DNA of 64,000 bases from the NCBI GenBank assembly GCA_016931225.1, contig JAFGFE010000010.1, positions 62,001 through 126,000 of the forward strand, written 5' to 3'. Of this stretch, positions 9,355-18,128 are shown piece after piece. The translations under genes and the position numbers were made by a program. The notes beneath the pieces are model-generated. The model saw nothing but the letters and a program-made list of their open reading frames with translations, did no database searches and was not told the origin of the DNA. Position 1 is the first letter of the stretch; every line of letters begins with the position of its first letter. The stretch comes from Candidatus Zymogenaceae bacterium. GTDB lineage: Bacteria; Desulfobacterota; Zymogenia; Zymogenales; Zymogenaceae.

Positions 9355-9602
9355 TTCTAAGTATTTGTAATCGCTGTATTATTCGGAAATGAGCGAAAAA
9401 GGGTATTCGGAAGCACGTTGTTTTTCATAAAAAAACGCACCCGGGTGGGGAGACCGGAGGATGGACGGTAACATATTGAAAATAATAGAAATATATGCCA
9501 TTGAAAAAGCGGGATCAAAACGATTATGGCACGCAGATTGCTTATGGAGTATGTAGAGGTCATTACAGTATCATCTCTGGACGGCAATGAAAGGAAGAAA
9601 AA

Positions 9603-10001
9603 ATGGCACGAGAAATGATAACAAAGAACGATTACTATATGTTCGAAGTTGACCCCGCTATCAACCGGCTTTTCATCACAATGAAGGGCTTCTGGGAGAA
9701 TGCGGGAGTCGTCCCAAACTATCTGACGGATGTAGATCCGGCTCTCGACAAGCTCAGCCACGGTTTCACGAATCTTGTGGACGTAACCCAGCTGAAAAAT
9801 CCTCCCAAAGATGTCAGAGACCTCTTTGAGAGTATACAGAAAAAATTTATTTCCAGGGGAATGTCCAAGAACGCGGAGGTTGTCAGTTCGGCGTTTGTTG
9901 AGGTAAACCTGGATGAAGTCGCGTCTCACTCCGGAATGTCTGCGGTACTTCGACAGTTCAAAAGCATGGCGGAAGCCCTCGCATGGCTGGACGAAAAATA
10001 A
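9603..10001 (+). CDS. Small STAS/SpoIIAA-like protein, first of a tandem pair
   Basis: A 132-residue soluble protein without signal peptide, cysteine motifs or membrane segments. The pattern 'YYMFEVDPAINRLFIT' at about 11-26, then 'GFTNLVDVTQLK', and a C-terminal helix ending 'LRQFKSMAEALAWLDE' is reminiscent of the SpoIIAA-like (STAS/SEC14-type) fold, in which an 'EALAWL' helix closes the domain; this fold assignment is a judgment by eye. AGGAAG precedes the ATG at good spacing. The next gene is a close paralog. No function can be given. Confidence 0.75.
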   Translation: MAREMITKNDYYMFEVDPAINRLFITMKGFWENAGVVPNYLTDVDPALDKLSHGFTNLVDVTQLKNPPKDVRDLFESIQKKFISRGMSKNAEVVSSAFVEVNLDEVASHSGMSAVLRQFKSMAEALAWLDEK

Positions 10002-10181
10002 ACACGGTTACTGTACATGGGGCTGTTCTTTGGGCGAATGATGCAACCTGCCCTTTTGATTGTACAAGAAAATCGTCGAGAGCTTCCGTTGTGTAGCATG
10101 CCGGCCTTATGGTTGGAGGGTATCTCTCACAAAGGGGATATATGAATAAATTACTTGTACTTTTTCAAAAGGACTGAAACA

Positions 10182-10577
10182 ATGGCACGAGAGACGATCG
10201 CAAAAACCGATAATTATCTGTTTGAAGTTGATCCGGACATCAATCGACTCTTCATCACGCTGATGGGTTTCTGGGAGAATGTGAATGTCGTACCAAACCT
10301 TATGACGGATATTGATAAAGCGTTGGATAAGGTACGTCCCGGTTTTACGAACCTGGTGGACACCACCCAGTTCAAAACGCCGCCGAAGGAAGTCATGGAA
10401 GCGTTCGGCAGGGTGCAGCAGAGGATTATGGCCAGAGGGATATCAAAGAACGCGGAGGTCGTCAGCTCGGCCTTTGTTGAGCTGAATCTCGAAGAAGTTG
10501 CGTCTCAATCCGATTTGTCAAAAGTCTTGCGGCAGTTCAAGAGCATGGCGGAAGCCCTCTCGTGGCTGGATGAATGA
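10182..10577 (+). CDS. Small STAS/SpoIIAA-like protein, second of a tandem pair
   Basis: A 131-residue paralog of the preceding gene, alignable without gaps; counted by eye about 91 of 131 positions are identical, highest in FEVDP, NRLFIT, GFTNLVD, SKNAEVVSSAFVE and VLRQFKSMAEAL. The ATG at 10182 is chosen because it aligns with the paralog's MARE start and follows AAAAGGA; the frame is open 27 nt further upstream. The 180-bp gap between the copies and their divergence suggest an old duplication with each copy keeping its own translation signal. It is followed by a strong terminator at 10689-10720. Confidence 0.75.
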   Translation: MARETIAKTDNYLFEVDPDINRLFITLMGFWENVNVVPNLMTDIDKALDKVRPGFTNLVDTTQFKTPPKEVMEAFGRVQQRIMARGISKNAEVVSSAFVELNLEEVASQSDLSKVLRQFKSMAEALSWLDE

Positions 10578-10688
10578 CACCTGTATCTGTTGCAACAAAC
10601 GTGACTGCGATGATTTGTGCACTTGGAAGCGGAACCTGAACCTCATGATATAACTCACGCTCATACACACCTTCATATTCACGCGGAA

Positions 10689-10720
10689 GGGGGGTCGAGA
10701 AATCGGCCCCCCGTTTTTTT
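10689..10720 (+). terminator. Rho-independent terminator after the tandem pair
   Basis: A GC-rich stem (GGGGGGTCGA with TCGGCCCCCC, GAAA tetraloop) is followed by G and seven T residues (10714-10720). Confidence 0.9.
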
Positions 10721-10768
10721 ATCGATAGCGTCCATTACCTTCCAAGGAGAGGGTGGGATGCTTTTTTT

Positions 10769-10798
10769 TTGTGAAAACGGTTCAAGACGTGTTATAAT
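10769..10798 (+). promoter_or_regulatory. Predicted promoter of purB
   Basis: TTGTGA (10769-10774), an 18-nt spacer and a perfect TATAAT (10793-10798). It would give a leader of about 40 nt before the purB ATG. No riboswitch-like structure is evident in that leader. Confidence 0.6.
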
Positions 10799-10846
10799 CC
10801 ATATTTCCCGTGCGATGCATGTTAACCGGTTTTCAAGGCGTTATCG

Positions 10847-12148
10847 ATGATCCCCCGCTATACCCGCCCCAAGATGGGAGCCGTCTGGACCGATGAGAGA
10901 AAATTCGACACCTGGCTCGCCATAGAAATCGCCGCCTGCGAGGCATGGACGGAATTGGGGAAAATCCCCACAGACGATCTTGCCGTCATCAAGAAAAAGG
11001 CGAAGTTTAACACCGAGGAAATCCTTGAAATCGAAGAGACGACCAAACACGACGTCATCGCCTTTTTGACGAACGTCGCCGGATATGTGGGGCCGTCCTC
11101 ACGCTTCATCCACATGGGTCTGACGTCGTCGGACATCCTTGATACATCCCTGGCCCTGCTCTTGTGCGAAGCCGCTGACATTATACTGGAAGACATCGAT
11201 GAACTGCTGGCGGTCCTCAAAAGGAGGGCGTACGAATTCAAGGACACCATCACGATAGGCCGATCCCACGGCATCCACGCAGAACCGATATCCTTTGGAC
11301 ACAAGCTCGCCATCTGGTACGACGAGATGAAGAGAAACCGGGCGCGCCTGGAGGACGCGAAGGAATCTGTGCGCACCGGTAAGCTTTCGGGAGTGGTGGG
11401 GAGCTTCGCCACGGGAGACCCCCGACTGGAGGAGCTGGTCATGGCGTCTTTGGGACTGAAGCCCGCTCCCGCCTCCACCCAGGTCGTCCAGCGGGATCGG
11501 CACGCGCAGTTTTTCACCACCCTGGCGATTATCGCATCAAGCATCGAGAAGTTCGCAGTAGAAATACGCCATCTTCAGCGCACCGAGGTGCTGGAGGCCC
11601 AGGAATACTTTGCAGTGGGGCAGAAGGGATCGTCGGCCATGCCCCACAAGAGAAACCCGATCCTCACCGAAAACCTGACGGGCCTTGCCAGGATTGTGCG
11701 GGCCAATGCTCTCGCGGCCCTGGAAAACGTGGCCATGTGGCACGAGCGGGACATCAGCCATTCATCGGTGGAGCGGGTTATCGCACCGGATTCCACGATC
11801 CTCGTGGATTTTATGCTGGGACGCATCACGGGCGTCATCGACACGCTTGTGGTCCGTCCTGATAACATGATGAAAAACCTCCGGCTGACCGGAGGGCTGA
11901 TCTTTTCCCAAAGGCTGTTGCTTTCCCTCATAGACAAGGGGATGATCCGGGAGGACGCCTACGCCGTGGTCCAGCGGTTGGCGGCGATCGCCTGGGATGA
12001 GGGGAAGAATTTCATGGACCTGGTCCGGACCGATGATACCATTGCCGATCACCTCTCCTCGAAGGAGTTGGAGGAGGTATTCGATCCGGTGTGGTACATC
12101 CGCCATACCGATACGATTTTTTCCCGGGTCTTCGGAGACTCACAGTAA
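10847..12148 (+). CDS. purB: Adenylosuccinate lyase
   Basis: Cleaves fumarate from SAICAR and from adenylosuccinate, two steps of purine synthesis. It has 433 residues and the fumarase/aspartase superfamily signature SSAMPHKRNP at about 262-271, plus the SHGIHAEP and TSSDILDTSLAL motifs of the active site, all in the expected order. The N-terminus (MIPRYTRPKMGAVWTDE) is typical of the short bacterial PurB type. AAGG precedes the ATG at reasonable spacing. It is followed 79 bp later by purF in the same direction. Confidence 0.96.
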   Translation: MIPRYTRPKMGAVWTDERKFDTWLAIEIAACEAWTELGKIPTDDLAVIKKKAKFNTEEILEIEETTKHDVIAFLTNVAGYVGPSSRFIHMGLTSSDILDTSLALLLCEAADIILEDIDELLAVLKRRAYEFKDTITIGRSHGIHAEPISFGHKLAIWYDEMKRNRARLEDAKESVRTGKLSGVVGSFATGDPRLEELVMASLGLKPAPASTQVVQRDRHAQFFTTLAIIASSIEKFAVEIRHLQRTEVLEAQEYFAVGQKGSSAMPHKRNPILTENLTGLARIVRANALAALENVAMWHERDISHSSVERVIAPDSTILVDFMLGRITGVIDTLVVRPDNMMKNLRLTGGLIFSQRLLLSLIDKGMIREDAYAVVQRLAAIAWDEGKNFMDLVRTDDTIADHLSSKELEEVFDPVWYIRHTDTIFSRVFGDSQ

Positions 12149-12227
12149 AACAACGGATCCGGCGTCATCCGACGCCCTGCATGATTGCCGTGTAAAGCGG
12201 TATGAGGAATGAGAAGGGACATGTAAT

Positions 12228-13667
12228 GTGAACACACACAATCCCGACAAATTCGGCGAGGAATGCGGCGTTGTCGGTGTGTACGGCAGGACCGAGGCCA
12301 GCAATCTTGCCTACCTGAGCCTGTACGCCCTTCAGCACCGGGGGCAGGAGAGCGCGGGCATCGTCACGATGGATAATTCCAGCTGCTACGTTCACAAGGG
12401 CATGGGTCTGGTGAACGACATTTTCGACGAGGATACCCTGGAGTCCCTCCCGGGACACATGGCGATCGGCCACGTGCGTTACTCTACGTATGGATCCTCA
12501 ACCCTGGAAAACGCCCAGCCCTTTGTGGTCAACAGCTACCGGGGCGCTCTGGCCGTGGCCCACAACGGTAATCTCGTCAATGCCTCCCGCATACGGCGGG
12601 ATCTTGAAGAGGGCGGGTCGATTTTTCAGTCCACCATGGATACCGAGGTGATCGTACACCTCATGGCCGCCTCCAAGAAGGACGCGTTGGTCGACCGGCT
12701 CATCGATGCGTTGGGCAAGGTCAGCGGCTCCTATTCCCTGGTGATGCTCACCGAGGGGAAGCTTCTGGCCGCCCGGGATCCCCGGGGGTTCAGACCCCTG
12801 GTGTTGGGAAAGCTCGGGGATGACTTCGTGGTGGCCTCGGAGACATGCGCCCTGGACCTGATTAACGCCTCCTATCTTCGGGACGTGGCGCCGGGGGAGA
12901 TCATCCTCTTTGATCACGACGGTATGCATTCCTACATGGCCCTCCCGAAGAAAAAGCCCGCCTTCTGCATCTTTGAATATATTTACTTCGCCCGTCCGGA
13001 CAGCATGGTGTTCGGGCAGAATGTCTACACCATCAGGAAATCCTTCGGGGAACAGCTCGCAAAGGAGGACGATATCGAGGCGGATCTGGTCATTCCGGTG
13101 CCGGACTCAGGCGTGCCCGCGGCCATCGGATACGCCCAGGCGGCGAATCTCCCCTTCGAGTTTGGGCTCATCAGGAACCATTATGTGGGCAGAACCTTCA
13201 TTGAGCCCAGCAGCGGCATTCGTCACTTCGGCGTCAAGATAAAGCTGAATCCGGTCAAAGGGGTCCTCGCCGGAAAGCGGGTCGTCGTCATCGATGATTC
13301 CATCGTCCGGGGGACCACGTCCCAGAAGATCATCGGCATGATCAGAAACGCCGGCGCAAAGGAAATCCACATGCGCATCAGCTCTCCCCCCACCACTCAC
13401 TCCTGTTTTTACGGTATAGACACCCCCACCAGGGAGGAACTGATCGCCTCGTGTCATGAATGCGTCGAGATCGCCAGATTCATCGGCGTTGACACCCTCA
13501 AGTATCTCACCCTGGAGGGGCTGATGCATCGGGCGAAGGGGACGGGCCTCACGTTTTGCAACGCATGTTTTTCCGGCGACTACCCGGTCTTCGTCGACGA
13601 ATCGACCGAGGAGGTCAATCAACTGGTGTTGTTTCCGAGACGGCCCCGGGCGACGGGGGGGTTGTAA
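12228..13667 (+). CDS. purF: Amidophosphoribosyltransferase
   Basis: Commits PRPP to purine synthesis by transferring glutamine-derived ammonia. The start is GTG, preceded by GAGAAGGGA. The 479-residue protein begins with a 12-residue propeptide before the catalytic nucleophile Cys13 ([10 protein letters not shown]), continues as a class II glutaminase ([10 protein letters not shown]), and carries the PRPP-binding signature [13 protein letters not shown] at about 362-374. A C-terminal [10 protein letters not shown] segment indicates the [4Fe-4S]-containing Bacillus-type enzyme, consistent with an anaerobe. The downstream GTPase-like gene begins at the next base after its stop. Confidence 0.96.
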   Translation: MNTHNPDKFGEECGVVGVYGRTEASNLAYLSLYALQHRGQESAGIVTMDNSSCYVHKGMGLVNDIFDEDTLESLPGHMAIGHVRYSTYGSSTLENAQPFVVNSYRGALAVAHNGNLVNASRIRRDLEEGGSIFQSTMDTEVIVHLMAASKKDALVDRLIDALGKVSGSYSLVMLTEGKLLAARDPRGFRPLVLGKLGDDFVVASETCALDLINASYLRDVAPGEIILFDHDGMHSYMALPKKKPAFCIFEYIYFARPDSMVFGQNVYTIRKSFGEQLAKEDDIEADLVIPVPDSGVPAAIGYAQAANLPFEFGLIRNHYVGRTFIEPSSGIRHFGVKIKLNPVKGVLAGKRVVVIDDSIVRGTTSQKIIGMIRNAGAKEIHMRISSPPTTHSCFYGIDTPTREELIASCHECVEIARFIGVDTLKYLTLEGLMHRAKGTGLTFCNACFSGDYPVFVDESTEEVNQLVLFPRRPRATGGL

Positions 13668-15044
13668 ATGAGGGAGGTCAACCTCCTTGACACGTCCATC
13701 GATCTGAAGATCGTCCTGGCGGGGCCTCCCAGGGCCGGAAAAACCGGGATACTGCGCCGCCTCTACAAACAGACAGACAAGCGATTTCGCTCCACCCTCA
13801 CCAGTTATGTCGATCCCGACGGCGATACTCTTTATTTTGATCATCTTCGCATTGTGTACGGACGCGCCGGAAACAGGTGGATCAATATCGACGTGTACAC
13901 GGCCCCGGGTTCACCGGAGTTGGTTCATCGACGCCGGCAGACCCTGATGCTGGCGGATTTGGTGGTGTTCGTGTCCGGCGCGGACGGCATCCCCCGGCAT
14001 GACGCCGAAGCGGTGTTTCAGGAAATCACGCGGCACCTGACCGCGGATACTCTCAGAACGAACAGCTTTCCAATCCTTTTCCTTTGTACCGACGGCGATG
14101 GAGTGGTGATTCAGCCCCCGTCACGGCGTACAGACATTCGTCGGTCATGTGATATTAAAGAGAAATGCTGTGTCATCCCGGGGGGACGTGACGTCTGGTG
14201 TGCCATGCACGAGGCGGTGAATATGGCACTGGAGGGGAGGGGTATCACCCGATATCGTCGGTACGAGGTGGAAAACATGCGTTTCCGATGGATTGGCGCG
14301 ACCGAGCGGGTGCTGGATGACAGGCGTTCCCCGCTATCCACGGACTGCGATTCCGGGCGGGACGGTCTTGCGTTTTCCTCATCGGGAAACATCGTACGAA
14401 TCGATCCCGCACGGCCCGAGTTTTTCAGGATTCTCGCTGATACGTTCGACAGAAGGGGGAGCCTTCATCTCGCGAACAAGTATCACAACAGGGCAAGAAG
14501 CCTGATGCGCATCGAGGGAGGGGGCATTGTCACCAGGGTGGTGTCTGGGGAGGCGAAAAATCCGATGACCGCCCGGGACAGAAACCGCGCTCTGACCATG
14601 ACAAGGGAGTTTATCGCCAAGTGTGATATCCGGCGGGCGATGAGGGCCCTCAGGATGGTTTCCGCCGGTGCTCCGGAGACGTATGAAACACTGATGGTCA
14701 TCAAATACCTGGCGTGGATAAAGATCCGTTCCGGCAGGGGCGAGACCGGCCTGAACTCGCTGGCCCGATTGGCCGGCCGATTCATGGGAATGGGATACCA
14801 TCATGAGGCGGCGGCCCTGTTTCGTCGTGTGCTCCGTACGCGGCCGGGAAGCCTCGAATGTCTTCTGGGAGCATCTATGGCGATGGAGGGGATGGGACGT
14901 ATCGTGGATTCACTCGCCTATCTGTTTTCGGCCCGTCGTGTCATGGATGACGGCAAAATCCGGGTGGGACGGTCGGACGTTGATAAAAAAATCGACGAGA
15001 TCGAAAGGCTCGTTCATACACGATCGATCGCCCGCCAGGGCTGA
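13668..15044 (+). CDS. Degenerate MglA-like GTPase domain fused to a helical-repeat region
   Basis: A 458-residue protein starting directly after the purF stop, so probably translationally coupled. Residues 12-180 look like a small Ras-like GTPase: P-loop AGPPRAGKT at 18-26, a beta strand with DVYTAPG where switch II (DxxG) should be, and LADLVVFVSGAD. The NKxD guanine-specificity motif is not recognisable (the corresponding strand ends LFLCTDGDG), so nucleotide specificity is doubtful. After about residue 250 the sequence becomes TPR-like helical pairs (YHHEAAALFRRVLRTRPGSLECLLGAS). The combination suggests a signalling or polarity adaptor; the function is unknown. Confidence 0.7.
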   Translation: MREVNLLDTSIDLKIVLAGPPRAGKTGILRRLYKQTDKRFRSTLTSYVDPDGDTLYFDHLRIVYGRAGNRWINIDVYTAPGSPELVHRRRQTLMLADLVVFVSGADGIPRHDAEAVFQEITRHLTADTLRTNSFPILFLCTDGDGVVIQPPSRRTDIRRSCDIKEKCCVIPGGRDVWCAMHEAVNMALEGRGITRYRRYEVENMRFRWIGATERVLDDRRSPLSTDCDSGRDGLAFSSSGNIVRIDPARPEFFRILADTFDRRGSLHLANKYHNRARSLMRIEGGGIVTRVVSGEAKNPMTARDRNRALTMTREFIAKCDIRRAMRALRMVSAGAPETYETLMVIKYLAWIKIRSGRGETGLNSLARLAGRFMGMGYHHEAAALFRRVLRTRPGSLECLLGASMAMEGMGRIVDSLAYLFSARRVMDDGKIRVGRSDVDKKIDEIERLVHTRSIARQG

Positions 15045-15340
15045 TTGTTCTCCGACCGGCTCGGGCCGGGATATATAGGTAAATATCGACGCCCGATCGG
15101 CACCGAGGATGTTCGCCGCCCCTCGGGAGGCGGGGTGATTCGTGGCGTCGTCGATCCGGTCGATATCAGGTACGGGGGATGGTGGGTTGGCGGGTGGATG
15201 CTGATTCCCATACGATCGGGACGACTCGGCCCCGGACGGATGTTGGGTGAGTGAAGAGCACAAGACACCGCAGGAGCAACACGATATCGGCCATCGGAAA
15301 GGCGGCCGATGTGCATTTTAAGTATATGGGAAAGCGGGGA
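15045..15340. other. Gene-free stretch between convergent genes
   Basis: No convincing gene, RNA or strong terminator is seen here. A weak stem (ATCGGCC at 15286-15292 with GGCCGAT at 15304-15310) lies close to the end of the opposing gene and could help terminate transcription. Confidence 0.4.
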
Positions 15341-15808
15341 TCAATCCCTCGGTTCTATCTTGAACTCCCTGCCGCCGGTGCCCCGTCCGGTGATGGTAAA
15401 TTTTACTCCCAGGGCTGAGAGGGTTCCCAGACCGCCGGTAAAGGCAAGCAGTATCCCCCCCGCTATGAGCAGCCCCAGCTTGCTTGTCGGCTCGGGGTCC
15501 AGGATCGCCGCGGCCACCATGGCCACGCCTGCACCGGAAAGCCCTATTCCCACCAAGACAGATGCGATGGTCTTCCAGGGGAGGCCCGCCTTGCCCTTGG
15601 CTGCGCGGATCAGGTTCACCGCAGATTCCAGATCCTGCTGCGTGATACCGATTCCGGCGTCGTCGACGAAGATGAACGGCACCTTCTCCTTGTAGTGGTT
15701 CAGCGCCTTATGCAGCCAGTCTTCCTCGCTTGTGCGCACGGTGGCGTCCACCGCCGTGCGAGTGACGATGGATGTGTCGGTTTTTTTTCTTTTGAATAGT
15801 GATTTCAT
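15341..15808 (-). CDS. Small two-helix membrane protein
   Basis: With the ATG at 15808 the product has 155 residues. It opens with a very basic segment (MKSLFKRKKTD), has a soluble part of about 75 residues (LHKALNHYKEKVPFIFVDDAG), then two hydrophobic segments at about 83-106 and 111-135 rich in Gly and Ala, and ends in a short polar tail (FTITGRGTGGREFKIEPRD). This suggests an inner-membrane protein with both ends in the cytoplasm. No family is recognised. The frame extends upstream to 15889, but that part looks non-coding. Confidence 0.65.
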   Translation of the reverse strand: MKSLFKRKKTDTSIVTRTAVDATVRTSEEDWLHKALNHYKEKVPFIFVDDAGIGITQQDLESAVNLIRAAKGKAGLPWKTIASVLVGIGLSGAGVAMVAAAILDPEPTSKLGLLIAGGILLAFTGGLGTLSALGVKFTITGRGTGGREFKIEPRD

Positions 15809-16231
15809 TCCACATACATCATACAGAAACGGGACGAAATTGTCAATCGTGCTGCATTGGGTGTATGTACGTGTCGGAACGGGCCGCAAGCCGGCGGGGG
15901 TGAGGGAGCCGAAAATGATACTTGTTCATGAAGGCGTCCCGCTTCCGGACGAGGCTGATGGAAGGCAAGAGATATATCGTCGGCTGCATCGATTGTGTAC
16001 CGGAGGTGCAGTCTGATGTGTTTCGGAGGTGCCACGGAGTTCGCTGGGGTTGAAGGGAGAAAAAATTCTGGACAATCGGAAAAAAAGGAGGTAATATTAC
16101 TAGTTTTAAAGGCAAATATATCGAGAAATGACTTGAAATCAAGAAAACCCATGATTATGTTATAAAGTGTATTGAAGTGAAGCGATATACTGATAGTACT
16201 GTACACCATGAAATGACTGGAGGTGTTTTGA
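15809..16231. other. Intergenic region with a possible promoter for the zinc-ribbon gene
   Basis: No gene is supported between the divergent genes. A plausible plus-strand promoter is TTGAAA (16133-16138), 17 nt, TATGTT (16156-16161), giving a leader of about 65 nt. Confidence 0.4.
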
Positions 16232-16540
16232 GTGCCGATCTATGAATATGAGTGTCAGCAGTGCGGTGAAGTCACCGAGGTAATGCAGCGGATAACCGAA
16301 GATCCCCTCACCACGTGTGAAATATGCGGCGGACCGATCAAGCGTCTGATTTCAAATACCAGTTTCGTTCTGAAGGGTACCGGCTGGTACGCCACCGACT
16401 ACGCCGGAAAAAGTAACGGGGCCAACGGTTCCGGCGGGAAACGGAGCACGGAGACGAACCTGTCCGGTTCTTCGGACAAGAAGGAAACCGGCACCGAGAA
16501 AACGAAAAGTGCGGAAAAATCCACCCCCGCATCGGAATAA
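16232..16540 (+). CDS. FmdB-family zinc-ribbon regulatory protein
   Basis: The product has 102 residues and starts at GTG, with CTGGAGG about 8 nt upstream. The first 45 residues are the FmdB/CxxC zinc ribbon: [14 protein letters not shown], then [15 protein letters not shown], with two CxxC pairs that should bind one zinc. The [14 protein letters not shown] segment is also typical of the family. The tail is low-complexity, rich in Ser, Thr, Lys and Glu, and probably disordered. Family members were linked to regulation of formamidase/amidase expression, but most have no known role. It precedes the beta-oxidation operon with a 357-bp gap. Confidence 0.85.
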   Translation: MPIYEYECQQCGEVTEVMQRITEDPLTTCEICGGPIKRLISNTSFVLKGTGWYATDYAGKSNGANGSGGKRSTETNLSGSSDKKETGTEKTKSAEKSTPASE

Positions 16541-16711
16541 ACGACGTTATACTCCCCTCACACACACTGCCTTTCTTCGCATTCCGGAGAGTCCACGCAC
16601 CGTGTTCCGACGATGAGAGAGTCATTGAAAACGGTGTTTTTTTATTACAAACATACACGATCGTTGATCCTTAATTGTTTTTTGCTCCCCCTTTCTTTCT
16701 CTAAAAAAGGC

Positions 16712-16740
16712 TTGCTTTTTCAAAAAAATGAATGTACACT
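16712..16740 (+). promoter_or_regulatory. Predicted promoter of the thiolase operon
   Basis: TTGCTT (16712-16717), a 17-nt spacer and TACACT (16735-16740). The -10 hexamer occupies the centre of the palindromic operator at 16728-16747, so a bound repressor would block RNA polymerase. The remainder of the 16541-16897 gap shows no gene. Confidence 0.55.
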
Positions 16741-16747
16741 CATTCAT
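16728..16747. promoter_or_regulatory. Palindromic operator (TetR-type) upstream of the thiolase operon
   Basis: ATGAATGTACACTCATTCAT has perfect 7-bp arms (ATGAATG/CATTCAT) separated by 6 nt. The half-site pattern TGAATG-N6-CATTCA resembles operators of TetR-family fatty-acid-degradation repressors such as Bacillus FadR. A near-identical site precedes the acyl-CoA dehydrogenase at 41042-41059, and both sites are followed by AAAGCGG. Confidence 0.65.
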
Positions 16748-16897
16748 TAAAGCGGTTTTCGGAAGCGGTTTTTTTCTTTTATTCCAGTAGGTTATGTTGA
16801 TGCGTGTGATGGTGACACATGCGAAACAACCGAAGAAATTGTATGTAGAAAACCGATCCCGTATTGCATCTCAATAACAACCAATCAGGAGGATACC

Positions 16898-18091
16898 ATG
16901 GCTCAAAAGACACGAGAAGTGGTAATGGTTGACGGTATCAGGACGGCCTTCGGTCGCGCCGGCGAAAAGGGATATTTTTGGGATACCCGGGCCGACGACC
17001 TGGTCACCAAGGTCATCGACGAGTTGCTTGTGAGAAACCCGAAAGTAACCCCGGACCTTATCGAGGACAACATATGGGGCGCCACTACCCAGTGGGGAGA
17101 CCAGGGCATCACGATGGGCCGGACCACCGTGCTCACCAGTAACCTGCCCGTCGAAACGGCGGGCTGCTCGATAGACCGCATGTGCGCCGGCGGCATGAGC
17201 GCCATGACCTACGCGGCGGGGCAGATTGCCATGGGCGCCGCCGACATTATTCTGGCGGGCGGCGTGGAGCACATGGGGCATCACCCCATGGGCGACGGGG
17301 CGGACCCGAACCCGCGGCTTTTCCAGGAAAAGATCGTCTCCGTAGACGATATCAACATGGGCAAGACCGCCGAGAACCTGCACGACATGTTCCCTGATAT
17401 ATCAAAGGAGATATGCGACGAATACGCCCTGCTTTGTCAGCAGAAGGCGAAAAAGGCCCTGGACAACGGGAAAATGGCCGAGATGATGGTTCCCATGACC
17501 GTCTATACGAAAGAGGGTTGGATGGTGGCCGACTACGATATGCAACCCAGGCCGGAGACCACCATGGAGGGTCTCGCCGGACTCAAGACCCCCTTCAGGG
17601 AGGGCGGCCGGGTGACCGCCGGAAACTCCTCGGGACTCAACGACGGCGCGAGCGGCGCGCTCTTAATGTCGCTGGACAAGGCCAAGGAGCTCGGGTATAC
17701 GCCTGCCATGAAGGTTATCGGCTGGGCGTTTGCGGGCGTTCCCCCCAGAATTATGGGATACGGGCCGATTCCGGCCACGCACCGGGCGCTTGAAAAATAC
17801 AAGATGAAGTTCGACGACTTCGGGCTGATCGAGCTCAACGAGGCCTTCGCCGTGCAGGCCATCGCCTTCATGAATGAATTCGGGATGAAGGTACCGGACG
17901 ATCCGCGCTTGAATATCTACGGTGGCGCCATCGCCTTCGGCCATCCGCTGGCCACATCGGGCATTCGGCTGATGATACACCTGATGCACGCCTTCCGTGA
18001 GCGGCCGGACGTAAAATACGGCATGACCACCATGTGCGTGGGGCTGGGCCAGGGTGGAACGGTTCTCTGGGAGAATCTCCTGGCGAAGTAG
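16898..18091 (+). CDS. Acetyl-CoA acyltransferase (thiolase)
   Basis: A 397-residue thiolase II that cleaves 3-ketoacyl-CoA to acetyl-CoA in beta-oxidation, or runs backwards to condense acetyl-CoA. The acyl-accepting Cys96 lies in SIDRMCAGGMSAM, the catalytic His349 in GGAIAFGHPLATSG, and the second Cys380 in TTMCVGLGQGG. A strong AGGAGG site precedes the ATG. The FadJ-like gene follows 38 bp later; together they form the usual two-subunit multienzyme. FadI/FadA-type naming is likely, but chain-length preference cannot be read. Confidence 0.95.
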   Translation: MAQKTREVVMVDGIRTAFGRAGEKGYFWDTRADDLVTKVIDELLVRNPKVTPDLIEDNIWGATTQWGDQGITMGRTTVLTSNLPVETAGCSIDRMCAGGMSAMTYAAGQIAMGAADIILAGGVEHMGHHPMGDGADPNPRLFQEKIVSVDDINMGKTAENLHDMFPDISKEICDEYALLCQQKAKKALDNGKMAEMMVPMTVYTKEGWMVADYDMQPRPETTMEGLAGLKTPFREGGRVTAGNSSGLNDGASGALLMSLDKAKELGYTPAMKVIGWAFAGVPPRIMGYGPIPATHRALEKYKMKFDDFGLIELNEAFAVQAIAFMNEFGMKVPDDPRLNIYGGAIAFGHPLATSGIRLMIHLMHAFRERPDVKYGMTTMCVGLGQGGTVLWENLLAK

Positions 18092-18128
18092 CGGATCATT
18101 CAATGCCGAATTATCAGGAGGGAATAAA

